Of a DNA stretch of 64,000 bases, positions 52,536-61,785 are shown piece after piece; position 1 is the stretch's first letter, and every line of letters starts with the position of its first letter. The stretch is from NCBI RefSeq assembly GCF_003312875.1, contig NZ_CP015163.1, positions 5,084,001 to 5,148,000 on the forward strand. Reading direction: 5' to 3'. Made by a program: the position numbers and the translations under genes. The notes below the pieces were generated by a model. It saw only the letters and a program-made list of their open reading frames with translations, searched no databases and had not been told where the DNA came from. Source of the DNA: Amycolatopsis albispora. GTDB lineage: Bacteria; Actinomycetota; Actinomycetes; Mycobacteriales; Pseudonocardiaceae.

Positions 52536-53063
52536 TTACTGTCCTTTTGCGACAGTCGGCGCGCAGTCGCCGGACGGCCAGCCTTCGGCGCGCAGCAGCT
52601 CCAGCGTCTCGTCGCCGAACGGGTTCACGCCGGGCCCGCAGGCCAGCGTGTGCGCGAGGTGGACGTGCAGGCACTTGACCCGGCCCGGCATGCCACCCGC
52701 GGTGACCTCGTGCCCGAGCGGCTCGATCGCGTCGCGCTGCGCCAGGTACGACCGGTGCGCGCGCAGGTAGGCCGCCGCCAGCTCCTCGTCCTCGGCCAGG
52801 CGGTCGGTCATCTCCTTCATCAGCCCGGACGCCTCCAGCCGCCCGACCATCGAGGCCAGGCGCGGGCAGGTCAGGTAGTACAGCGTGGGGAACGGCGTGC
52901 CGTTCTCCAGTTTCGGGCTGGTCTGCACCACCGACGGGTGCCCGCTCGGGCAGCGCGCCGCCACCGCGCGCAGGGCACGCGGCGGACGGCCGAGCTGCTC
53001 GGCGATCACCGCCCTGTCCTGCTCGGTGACGGGTTCGAACTGGGGGGTTTCGGTGCTGCTCAC
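52536..53063 (-). CDS. DUF501 protein
   Basis: This 175-residue protein has the family pattern of conserved Cys/His: C-P-S-G-H-P, Y-L-T-C-P, K-C-L-H-V-H-L-A-H-T-L-A-C-G. They suggest a metal site but no biochemistry is known. It is always found beside ftsB and ppx in actinomycetes, as here. The GTG at 53063 is 14 bp after the ftsB stop. Confidence 0.92.
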   Translation of the reverse strand: MSSTETPQFEPVTEQDRAVIAEQLGRPPRALRAVAARCPSGHPSVVQTSPKLENGTPFPTLYYLTCPRLASMVGRLEASGLMKEMTDRLAEDEELAAAYLRAHRSYLAQRDAIEPLGHEVTAGGMPGRVKCLHVHLAHTLACGPGVNPFGDETLELLRAEGWPSGDCAPTVAKGQ

Positions 53064-53077
53064 GGCGGTCAGCGTAA

Positions 53078-53599
53078 CTACCCCGTCGCCTGGTCCCACA
53101 GGCGCTCGTACCACGGCCCCGACGGGGGCGGTGCCTGCTCGGCCGGGCCCTGGTTCGGCGCCTGCTGCTTGTCCTCCGGCAGCTGCACCATGTACGGGGT
53201 CTCGCCGGGCATCACGTACCGCAGCCGCCGCCGTGCCTCCGCCTGCACCTGGGCCGGGTCGGCCAGCTCGGCCTTGCGGGCCTCCAGCTGGGCGACCTCG
53301 TCACGCAGGCGCTCGCGTTGCTGCTGCTGCTCGGAAACCTCCGAGCGCTGGGTGAGGTAGGTGCGCAGCGGCACGGCGATGGTGAAGGCGAGCGCGCAGA
53401 CCACGATCGCCACCACCGCCGCGCGCCGGGTGTTCGACAGGCCGAGCACGCGGGCGGCCCCGGAAGCGCGTTTCGCGCTCCAGCCCCGCCGCAGCCGGGC
53501 ACGCCTGCCCTCGCGGTGCACACGCGCCGGCCGGCGGGCGTAGGTTTTCCTCGCCCGCCCGCCGGTGCGCTCCCGGCTTCTTCCGCCGCGCTCGGCCAT
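53078..53599 (-). CDS. ftsB: FtsB/DivIC-like septum formation initiator
   Basis: This 173-residue single-pass protein has a long basic cytoplasmic N-terminus (over 55 residues, many Arg), one membrane helix at about 60-79, a coiled coil to about 115 and a Pro-rich C-terminus. FtsB joins FtsQ and FtsL in the divisome. The extended N-terminus is usual in actinomycetes. The ATG at 53599 lies 6 bp after the eno stop. Confidence 0.92.
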   Translation of the reverse strand: MAERGGRSRERTGGRARKTYARRPARVHREGRRARLRRGWSAKRASGAARVLGLSNTRRAAVVAIVVCALAFTIAVPLRTYLTQRSEVSEQQQQRERLRDEVAQLEARKAELADPAQVQAEARRRLRYVMPGETPYMVQLPEDKQQAPNQGPAEQAPPPSGPWYERLWDQATG

Positions 53600-53605
53600 G
53601 CTGGA

Positions 53606-54973
<1,368 letters not shown>

Positions 54974-55435
54974 TCACTCGTTGCGGATGACCTGCCAGCC
55001 GGCCGGCAGCTCGACCTGGTCGGACACCTGCTGCCAGAAGGTCCAGCTGTTGCCACCGCAGTCGGGCACGGTGAACACCCGCGCGCCGTAGGGCTGGTCC
55101 TGCGGCGGCGCGAGGTCGGCGTCCTCGCCCAGCGCCGCGCAGACCCGGGTGTACTGCGCGTCGACGTCGTCCACGTAGACGATGTTGAGCTGGCCGACCG
55201 GTCCTTCGACGCCCTTGGACTCCCAGTAGTCGGAGCCGGCGCCCGCCAGCTGCACCTCGGCGTCGCCGGCCTGGAGGGTGGCCTGGAACACCACCCCGGA
55301 GGCGTCGACGAACCGCACCTTCTCGGTGAAGCCGAACACCCTGACCAGCCAGTCCAGCGCCTCGGTGGCGTCGGTGTAGTAGAGGTACGGAGCCAGCCCG
55401 AGGTACCGCGGCCCTTGTTCGTGCTCATCGCTCAT
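54974..55435 (-). CDS. VOC-superfamily (glyoxalase/PhnB-like) protein
   Basis: This 153-residue protein has two beta-alpha-beta-beta-beta units of the PhnB type: L-A-P-Y-L-Y-Y-T-D-A-T-E-A-L-D-W-L near the start and Y-V-D-D-V-D-A-Q-Y in the second half. Its substrate is unknown. The ATG at 55435 is used; an in-frame ATG at 55453 is possible. It lies upstream of eno in the same direction. Confidence 0.85.
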   Translation of the reverse strand: MSDEHEQGPRYLGLAPYLYYTDATEALDWLVRVFGFTEKVRFVDASGVVFQATLQAGDAEVQLAGAGSDYWESKGVEGPVGQLNIVYVDDVDAQYTRVCAALGEDADLAPPQDQPYGARVFTVPDCGGNSWTFWQQVSDQVELPAGWQVIRNE

Positions 55436-55553
55436 GACGGGCAAGTCCACCATGTGAAAGCCGGACGCGCGGCACGCCCCCTCCCGGATGCCGGGTTGAT
55501 CACCAATCCAACCGTCGCGTGGGACCACGTGCGCGGGTACCGTCGAAAGGACC

Positions 55554-55955
55554 ATGGTTGCTCATGAACAGGATCCCGCAGAGGACCGGTTCGCGGCGTT
55601 CCGCGAGGCGGAGCACCTGGTCGGGGCCCGCCGCCCGCTCGAGGCGCTGAAGCTGCTCGAGCCCGTGCTCGCGGCCGAGCCGGACAAGCCCAGCGTGCAG
55701 TTGCTCGCCGGGCGCGCCTACTTCCTGTCCGCCCAGCTGCGGCACGCCGAAGCCGCGCTGACCCGGGTGGTCGAACTGGACCCCACCGACCACTACGCAC
55801 GGTTCGTGCTCGGGCGCACGCTGCAGCGGATGGGCAGGCTCGCCGAGGCGCTCGGCCAGATGCGCATGGCGAACGCGATGTACCCGGTGGCCGACTACCA
55901 GGACGGCGTGTCCGAGCTGACCGCGCGACTGGCCCTGCGCGAGGACAAGCCCTAG
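55554..55955 (+). CDS. Tetratricopeptide-repeat protein
   Basis: This 133-residue, soluble protein has two to three TPR units at about 15-110 (A-L-K-L-L-E-P-V-L-A-A-E-P-D-K-P; A-E-A-A-L-T-R-V-V-E-L-D-P-T; L-G-R-T-L-Q-R-M-G-R-L-A-E-A). It probably mediates protein contacts. It ends in a CTAG overlap with the next gene. Confidence 0.88.
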   Translation: MVAHEQDPAEDRFAAFREAEHLVGARRPLEALKLLEPVLAAEPDKPSVQLLAGRAYFLSAQLRHAEAALTRVVELDPTDHYARFVLGRTLQRMGRLAEALGQMRMANAMYPVADYQDGVSELTARLALREDKP

Positions 55956-56524
55956 CGCCGCCCGGCTTTCGCGCGCAGGTGGGCGCGTTCGCCCTGCTTG
56001 CCGAACAGGGACAGCACCTCGACCGGGTAGTCGCCCGCCGCGCCGAACCAGTGCGGCACGCGCGTGTCGAACTCGGCGGCCTCCCCCGGCCCGAGCACCA
56101 TGTCGCGGTCGCCGAGGACCAGCCGCAGCTTGCCGTCGAGCACGTACATCCACTCGTAGCCCTCGTGGACCTTGAGCTCCACCTCGCCGCGCGGCGGCAC
56201 GATCAGCTTGTACGCCTGCGGCTGGCCGGGGCGGTTGCTCAGCGCCATGGTGGTCATGCCGTTGGCCCGCTTCGCCTCGATGCGCACCCGCGGATCGCCG
56301 GTCGCGGGCGCGCCGACCAGGTCGTCCAGCGGCACCTGGTACGCGCGGGCCAGCGGCAGCAGCAGTTCCAGGGTGGCGCGGCGCTGCCCCGACTCCAGCC
56401 TGGACAACGTGCTCGACGAGATCCCGGTGGCTTCGGCAAGCGCCCCGAGCGTCATCCGCCGCTCCCGGCGCAGCGCTTTCAGCCGCGGCCCGACTCCGCT
56501 CAGTACCCGCTCGATCTCGGACAT
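55952..56524 (-). CDS. XRE-family regulator with cupin domain
   Basis: This 190-residue protein has an N-terminal helix-turn-helix (L-G-A-L-A-E-A-T-G-I-S-S-S-T-L-S-R-L-E-S-G) and a C-terminal cupin (about 95-175; H-E-G-Y-E-W-M-Y-V-L and V-P-H-W-F-G). The ATG at 56524 gives a normal start. It is divergent from a flavoprotein and overlooks a palindrome that may be its own operator. Confidence 0.9.
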   Translation of the reverse strand: MSEIERVLSGVGPRLKALRRERRMTLGALAEATGISSSTLSRLESGQRRATLELLLPLARAYQVPLDDLVGAPATGDPRVRIEAKRANGMTTMALSNRPGQPQAYKLIVPPRGEVELKVHEGYEWMYVLDGKLRLVLGDRDMVLGPGEAAEFDTRVPHWFGAAGDYPVEVLSLFGKQGERAHLRAKAGRR

Positions 56525-56532
56525 GCCCCGAT

Positions 56533-56563
56533 TTTGCCAGATTGGCAAACATGTTTGCCAGAT
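56533..56563. promoter_or_regulatory. Palindrome and direct repeats between the XRE and flavoprotein genes
   Basis: TGGCAAACATGTTTGCCA (56543-56560) is a perfect 18-bp palindrome. TTTGCCAGAT occurs at 56533-56542 and again at 56554-56563, 21 bp apart, two helical turns. The element lies immediately upstream of both divergent starts, a strong candidate operator for the XRE-cupin protein. Confidence 0.8.
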
Positions 56564-56589
56564 CGCCCGCGGCTGCGGATGCTCGAGGC

Positions 56590-57474
56590 ATGAGCGAATA
56601 CGACGTGGTGATCATCGGAGGCGGGCCGGCCGGGCTGAACGCGGCTCAGGTGCTGGCCAGGGCGCGAAGGCGGGTGGCGGTGGTCGACGGGGGCAACCCG
56701 CGCAACGCCCCGGCCGACGGCGTGCACGGGTTCGTTTCCCGCGACGGCATGCCGCCCGGCGACCTGCTCGCCATCGGACGGTCCGAAGTGGAGGGTTACG
56801 GCGGCGAGATCGTGGACGGCGTGGTGCGCCGGGTGCGGCACGACCGCACGGTCGAACTGGCCGACGGGCAGCTGCTCAGCGCCAAGCGGCTGCTGGTGGC
56901 GACCGGGCTGACCGACGAGCTGCCCGAACTGCCCGGGGTGCCCGAGCTGTGGGCGATCGACGTGCACCACTGCCCGTACTGCCACGGCTGGGAGGTCCGC
57001 GACCAGCGGATCGGCGTGCTCGGCAGCTCGCCGAACTCGGTGCACCAGGCCGAGTTGCTGCGCGAATGGAGTGACGACGTGGTGTTCTTCGGGCACCAGA
57101 GCCCGCCGGACGCCGACGCGCTGGCCCGGCTGAGCGCGCGCGGGGTGAAGGTGGTGTCCGGGCCGGTCGCCCGCCTGGCCACCGCGGAGCACCGGCTGCG
57201 CGGGGTGGAGCTGGCCGACGGCACGGTGGTCGAGCGGGACGCGTTGTTCGTCGCGCCGAAGTTCGTGCCGAAGGACCGCATCCTGACCGGGCTCGGCTGC
57301 GCCCACGGCGACGATGGACTGGTGCAAGTGGACCGGACGGGGCGGACGAGCGTGCCGTGGGTGTGGGCGGCGGGCAACGTGATCGACCTGCGGGCGCAGG
57401 TGATCACCGCCGCCGGTGACGGTGCGCGAGCGGCCATCGCGATGCACGCGGACCTGATCGGAGCGGGCGAATGA
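56590..57474 (+). CDS. Thioredoxin-reductase-like FAD flavoprotein
   Basis: This 294-residue protein has G-G-G-P-A-G near residue 10 for FAD, the redox pair C128-P-Y-C131, and A-A-G-N-V-I-D near the end. The NADPH motif is less regular (G-V-L-G-S-S-P-N). It resembles the thioredoxin-reductase-like proteins that pair with small-molecule disulfide or quinone reduction. The ATG at 56590 is used. It overlaps the next gene by 4 bp. Confidence 0.9.
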   Translation: MSEYDVVIIGGGPAGLNAAQVLARARRRVAVVDGGNPRNAPADGVHGFVSRDGMPPGDLLAIGRSEVEGYGGEIVDGVVRRVRHDRTVELADGQLLSAKRLLVATGLTDELPELPGVPELWAIDVHHCPYCHGWEVRDQRIGVLGSSPNSVHQAELLREWSDDVVFFGHQSPPDADALARLSARGVKVVSGPVARLATAEHRLRGVELADGTVVERDALFVAPKFVPKDRILTGLGCAHGDDGLVQVDRTGRTSVPWVWAAGNVIDLRAQVITAAGDGARAAIAMHADLIGAGE

Positions 57475-58073
57475 GCGAGGCGACCGAGTTCTGGGAGGGT
57501 TTCTACGCCGAGCGCGAGGTGTGGTCGGGCAAGCCGAACGCGCTGCTGGTGCGGGAGGTGGCCGAGCTGCGGCCGGGTACCGCGCTGGACCTCGGCTGCG
57601 GTGAGGGCGCCGACGTGGTCTGGCTGGCGTCGCAGGGCTGGCGCGTCACCGGGGTCGACGTGTCGGCCACCGCGTTGAAGCGCGCCGCCGCGCACGCCGC
57701 TGAAGCCGGGGTCGCCGACCGCGTCGAGTGGCAGCGGCACGACCTGTCGGTGTCCTTTCCGGACGGTGAGTTCGACCTGGTCTGCGCCTCGTTCCTGCAC
57801 TCGCCGGTGGCCGGTGACCACGAGCGCAACCACATCCTCGGCCTGGCGGCGAAAGCGGCGGTCGCGCCGGGCGGGTCGCTGGTGATCATCGGGCACGCCG
57901 GTGAGCACCCGGAGCACGGGCCGCTGCCGACCACCGAGGAGGTGCTGTCCGGTCTCGCGCTCGGGCCGGAGTGGGTGATCGACACCGACGAGGTGGTCGA
58001 ACACCCGGAGAGCAAGGCGGGCACCGGCCTGGACAACGTGCTCCGCCTGCGGCGTCAGGGTTTGCGGCCGTAG
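57471..58073 (+). CDS. Class I SAM-dependent methyltransferase
   Basis: This 200-residue protein has the SAM loop L-D-L-G-C-G-E-G-A-D near residue 40 and V-D-V-S-A-T-A, and it ends with a basic tail. It resembles TehB-like or thiopurine-type methyltransferases (F-Y-A-E-R-E-V-W-S-G-K-P-N at the start). It is translationally coupled to the flavoprotein gene. Substrate unknown. Confidence 0.88.
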   Translation: MSEATEFWEGFYAEREVWSGKPNALLVREVAELRPGTALDLGCGEGADVVWLASQGWRVTGVDVSATALKRAAAHAAEAGVADRVEWQRHDLSVSFPDGEFDLVCASFLHSPVAGDHERNHILGLAAKAAVAPGGSLVIIGHAGEHPEHGPLPTTEEVLSGLALGPEWVIDTDEVVEHPESKAGTGLDNVLRLRRQGLRP

Positions 58074-58651
58074 ACCAGGAAGACCACGCGGTCACCGGAT
58101 TCGAAGCGGCGGGCCCGCACGCCGGCGAACCCGGCCGCGACCGCGGCCGCTTCGTCCACATCGGACGGAATGGGCAGGTCGGTGGCGACGTGCTCGGCGA
58201 TCGGCCCGGACGGGTTGAAGGTCCCCGCGAACGGCAGCGTGAAGGCGACCTGCCCGCCGGGCCGGAGCACGCGCCGCCAGTCCGCCAGCGCGGCCATGCC
58301 GAGGAAGTGCAGGGAGGAGGCGCACAGCACCAGGTCCACCGGGTCCTTTTCGGACATCGGCGCGGGCACGGCGGGCGCGGTCAGCCAGTCGATCCGCCCG
58401 TCCGGGTCGAGTTCGGCGGCGCGTTGCTTCGCGCGCTCGATCATGCCGCTGGAGAGGTCGATCGCGGTGACGCGCGCGGGCTCGAGCAGGCGCAGCGCGG
58501 CGAACGCGGCGGCTCCGGTGCCGGTGGCCACGTCGAGCACGTTCGCCGCCGGCGCGTCGAGGCCCGCGACCAGCTCGGTGGCGACCAGCTCGTGGAATCC
58601 GTTGGCGTCGTAGGCGGGTGCTTGCTCGTCGAACAGGAATGCGGGCCCCAT
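58055..58651 (-). CDS. Class I SAM-dependent methyltransferase
   Basis: This 198-residue protein has N-V-L-D-V-A-T-G-T-G as SAM loop and L-S-S-G-M-I-E-R-A-K, then L-H-F-L-G in the third motif. It is a UbiE/COQ5-like small-molecule methyltransferase. The ATG at 58651 is used. Its 3' end overlaps the previous gene by 19 bp. It lies just 11 bp after the third transglycosylase gene. Confidence 0.87.
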   Translation of the reverse strand: MGPAFLFDEQAPAYDANGFHELVATELVAGLDAPAANVLDVATGTGAAAFAALRLLEPARVTAIDLSSGMIERAKQRAAELDPDGRIDWLTAPAVPAPMSEKDPVDLVLCASSLHFLGMAALADWRRVLRPGGQVAFTLPFAGTFNPSGPIAEHVATDLPIPSDVDEAAAVAAGFAGVRARRFESGDRVVFLVYGRKP

Positions 58652-58662
58652 GATCGCCGATC

Positions 58663-59499
58663 CTACTGCGCGGGAACGGCGGTGGCGTAGGCATCGGCGC
58701 CGCTGAACACGTCCTGGCCGTAGGGCACCGATTCGTTGTAGGTGAGCACGGCCTTCCACCAGCCTTCCGGCTGGCTCAGGTCGCCGCCGGAGGAGCAGAG
58801 GTAGCGGGCGGCGGTGAGCGCGGCGTCGTCGATGTTCTGGGGGTCGGGGGTGCCGCCGTCACCCGCGGCGCGGGCCGCGTGCCGCTGCCAGGTAGCGGGC
58901 AGGAACTGCATGGGGCCGACCGCGCGGTCCCATTGGGTGTCGCCGTCGAGCTTTCCGCCGTCGGTGTCGGGCACGGCCTTGACGCCGGGAGAACCGTCGA
59001 GCGGGATGCCGATGATCGGCTTGGTCACGCGGCCGTCGGCGCCCACCTCGGCGCCGCCGAACCCGCCGTGCTGCGATTCGACACGGCCGATCCCGGCGAG
59101 CGTGGACCACGAGATGTGGCAGCCCGGTTGCTGCGAGCGCATCCACATCTCGGCCTTGCCGTACCCGGCCAGGACGCGCTCGGGCACCGAGGTCGCGCGG
59201 CCGACGCGCTGCGCCCAGGCGTCGAGCTCGGCCTGGTCGGAGGCGTTGAGGCGGTCCTCGGGCGCGGGCAACGCGGCCTTCGGCACCGCGGCGCCCGGCT
59301 GGGGGCGCTGGTCGGGCACCGGGAGCGGGGCGGTCCGGGATTCGCGCTGGTCGTCGCGGGTCACGCCGATGGTGAGGATGAGCACGAGCCCGGCCACGAT
59401 CAGCGTCGCCACCAGCGCGAGCCGGGCCACCAACCCGGACCGGCGCGGCCGCGGCGGACGAGGCAACGCCTCAACAGGCGAAGACGAGGGTTCGACCAC
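58663..59499 (-). CDS. MltB-like lytic transglycosylase, paralogue 3
   Basis: This 278-residue protein has a basic Pro-rich N-terminus, a signal anchor at about 22-46 and a transglycosylase domain with catalytic Glu in I-G-R-V-E-S-Q-H-G-G, R-A-V-G-P-M-Q-F-L-P-A-T-W and L-T-A-A-R-Y-L-C-S-S-G-G. It has no long Pro/Ser tail, unlike the other two. The GTG at 59499 is the start. It probably acts on peptidoglycan. Confidence 0.9.
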   Translation of the reverse strand: MVEPSSSPVEALPRPPRPRRSGLVARLALVATLIVAGLVLILTIGVTRDDQRESRTAPLPVPDQRPQPGAAVPKAALPAPEDRLNASDQAELDAWAQRVGRATSVPERVLAGYGKAEMWMRSQQPGCHISWSTLAGIGRVESQHGGFGGAEVGADGRVTKPIIGIPLDGSPGVKAVPDTDGGKLDGDTQWDRAVGPMQFLPATWQRHAARAAGDGGTPDPQNIDDAALTAARYLCSSGGDLSQPEGWWKAVLTYNESVPYGQDVFSGADAYATAVPAQ

Positions 59500-59813
59500 C
59501 CGTTCAGGTTACGTGCCCGGCCCCGCCTGGCGCCCAGCAATGCTGCGAGTAGTACCGCGGCGATGCACCCAGCAGCCACGCCCTAACGACTGTGCCCCAC
59601 CCGCAGCCCACCTCACAAAGGTGCCCACCACCATCCAAACCGAGAGCCCATCCAAACCGAGAGCCGGGGCGCAAACCCGAGACCGGGCCCAAACCGAGAG
59701 CCGGGCACCACACCCCAGGAACCCACCCAGACTCCCCCTTCCCCATCCCGGCCCACAGCCAAAAACAATGAAAAGCCGGGGTGGGACCCCGGAATGCACC
59801 AGGTCAACCCACC
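59500..59813. other. 314-bp gap with direct repeats, no gene
   Basis: The region between the transglycosylase start and the mazG stop contains several AAACCGAGAGCC-like units (near 59636, 59654, 59675 and 59691) in a degenerate array of about 70-80 bp. Open frames on the minus strand give only low-complexity protein. It may include the promoter of the transglycosylase gene. Confidence 0.6.
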
Positions 59814-60773
59814 TCAACGCGGCCAGAAGCGGCGCCAGGCCTCAGCTTCCAGGGTTTGCGGGTTGATCCCGGCAGCCCTCGCGGCGGCTTCGGCGGCTCG
59901 CACGTCGGCGGCGAAGCGCTTCGCGACGGCCCTCAGTTCGCCTTCCGGGTCCAGCCCGCCACGACGCGCGCCCGCGGCCAGGCGGAAGAGCCGCTCAGCT
60001 TCGGAATCGCCCGACGGGAACAGGTCGTACGGCAGCCCGGCCCGGCCCGTGCGCTGCCCCAGCTTGCCCGCCAGCGCCACCGCCGGCTGCCCGAGCGCCA
60101 CGCCGTCCACAATGGACTCCCGCTGCTTTTCGGTCTGCTTCAGCTCTTCCCAGCGCACCTGCTGGTGCTCGGCCGTGTGGACCACCTCGTCACCGGCGAA
60201 CACGTGCGGGTGCCGCCCGACGAGCTTCGCCACCAGCTCCCCCGCGACGTCCTCGATGTCGAACGGGTCCTCCGAAGACTCCGCCGCCACGCGCGCGTGG
60301 AACAGCACCTGGAGCAGCACGTCGCCCAGTTCCTCGCGCAACGCCGCCCTGTCCCCGTCTTCGATGGCCTCCAGCAGCTCGTAGGTCTCCTCGACCAGGT
60401 ACTGCCGCAGCGAGTCGTGCGTCTGCGCGGCGTCCCACGGGCAACCACCCGGCGAGCGCAGCCTGTCCATCACGGCCACCGCGTCCACCACCGCGGGCAC
60501 CGGCACCGAGACCAGCGCCGCCCCGGCCCGGAGCAGCGCCGCCGCGCCCGGCTCGCCGCGGTCCGCCGCGACCAGCACCACGGAACCGGTGGCGCGCAGC
60601 AGTTCCTCGGGCTCGGGCGCTGGTTTCGCGTCCAGCGCCACCCTGGTCACCTCGGGCAGGTCACCGGCCGCGTAGACCACGTCGGCCGCCCGCAGCGCGG
60701 GCCACGCGGCGGCGGGCAGGACAGCGGGCAGCGCCGCGGGTGCCAGGACGACCGTCGCGCGCGAAAGGCTCAT
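59814..60773 (-). CDS. mazG: MazG nucleotide pyrophosphohydrolase
   Basis: This 319-residue protein hydrolyses nucleoside triphosphates, a housekeeping and oxidised-nucleotide role. The MazG core starts about residue 105 (R-L-R-S-P-G-G-C-P-W-D-A-A-Q-T-H) with the metal motifs E-E-T-Y-E-L-L-E and E-E-L-G-D-V-L-L-Q-V. A ~100-residue Ala/Val-rich N-terminal extension has no clear domain. Its ATG overlaps the upstream lipoprotein gene by 4 bp (ATGA). Confidence 0.93.
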   Translation of the reverse strand: MSLSRATVVLAPAALPAVLPAAAWPALRAADVVYAAGDLPEVTRVALDAKPAPEPEELLRATGSVVLVAADRGEPGAAALLRAGAALVSVPVPAVVDAVAVMDRLRSPGGCPWDAAQTHDSLRQYLVEETYELLEAIEDGDRAALREELGDVLLQVLFHARVAAESSEDPFDIEDVAGELVAKLVGRHPHVFAGDEVVHTAEHQQVRWEELKQTEKQRESIVDGVALGQPAVALAGKLGQRTGRAGLPYDLFPSGDSEAERLFRLAAGARRGGLDPEGELRAVAKRFAADVRAAEAAARAAGINPQTLEAEAWRRFWPR

Positions 60774-61735
60774 GGACGCAATGGTTGCACGGCCTTGGCC
60801 GGGAACTGGTAGCCCGTCGCCTCGTCGGCGTTCGGCAGCACCGCCATGCTCGCCACGTCCCACACCCCGTACCGCGGGTTGACCTTGATCCCGAGTTCCT
60901 CCGCGATCGGCTGCAGCAGGCGCTTGCCGAGCTGGTAGACCGCCTCCGAATCCGGTGCGATCGGCGTCTGCGGCGCCGAGGACGCCGTCGTCCGGTTCTT
61001 CACCAGCGCGACGAACCAGCCCGCCTGCTGCTGGCTCGGCTGCACGACCACCACCGTGCCCGGCTTCGCGCCGAACAACGCGCTGCCCGGCAGCGCTTCC
61101 GCACCGCTCTGCTCACCCTGCGTCGCGGCCACGTTCAGCGGCTGCTCCAGCACCCGGTAGCTCGACTCGCTGATCACCTCACCAGCCCGCGCGGGCTGGT
61201 CGGCGATCTTCTTGGCCAGTGCGAGCGCCTGGTCCTTCGCGGTCGATCCCGGCGCCTCCTCGGTGATCACCGTGCCGACCACGTCCACCGACAGCGAAGA
61301 CGCGTACTTGGCGCCCAGCTCCTGGGTCAGCAGGAAGTCGGAGACGAACTCGGGCACGCGCTCCACCGAGGTGTTCACGCGCGGCGCGATGGCCGCGGCG
61401 CCACCGCTGCGCTCGATGAGTTCGTTGACCTGCATCGGATCCGCGCGCAGGCCTTCGCGCTGCGCCGCGATCGAGATCAGCTCGTGCATGATGCGGCCGT
61501 CGACCACCACCCGCGCGTTCAGGTCGAGCTTGCGCTGCTGCTGCGCCTGCTGGGCGTCGGGCGAGTTCTTCAGCAGCCAGCTGACTTCCTGCTGCACCGA
61601 CTCCAGCGGCACGGACCGGTCGCCGATGATCACGGCGGAGTCCACCTGGCTCGGCCCGGCCCCGCAGCCGGCGAGCAGAAGACCGGTGGTCAGAACGGCA
61701 ACCAGCGCCCGCGGGCGACCCATGATCCGCATCAC
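60770..61735 (-). CDS. SurA-N-like lipoprotein
   Basis: This 321-residue protein has a lipoprotein signal (L-L-A-G-C at about 20-24) and a SurA-like N-terminal helical region without an obvious parvulin domain. It probably aids folding or quality control of exported proteins. It starts at the GTG at 61735; an ATG one codon later is equivalent. It lies between mfd and mazG, as in other actinomycetes. Confidence 0.88.
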   Translation of the reverse strand: MMRIMGRPRALVAVLTTGLLLAGCGAGPSQVDSAVIIGDRSVPLESVQQEVSWLLKNSPDAQQAQQQRKLDLNARVVVDGRIMHELISIAAQREGLRADPMQVNELIERSGGAAAIAPRVNTSVERVPEFVSDFLLTQELGAKYASSLSVDVVGTVITEEAPGSTAKDQALALAKKIADQPARAGEVISESSYRVLEQPLNVAATQGEQSGAEALPGSALFGAKPGTVVVVQPSQQQAGWFVALVKNRTTASSAPQTPIAPDSEAVYQLGKRLLQPIAEELGIKVNPRYGVWDVASMAVLPNADEATGYQFPAKAVQPLRP

Positions 61736-61785
61736 AGCGCCTACCCTCTCACATCAGTTCCCCGCGGGGGAACGACCGGGTTGAC

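Noticed and set aside
59509..59817. Minus-strand 102-codon frame upstream of the third transglycosylase
   Set aside because: Built from the direct repeats (repeated L-S-V-W, R-S-R); no ribosome site and no homology recognised.
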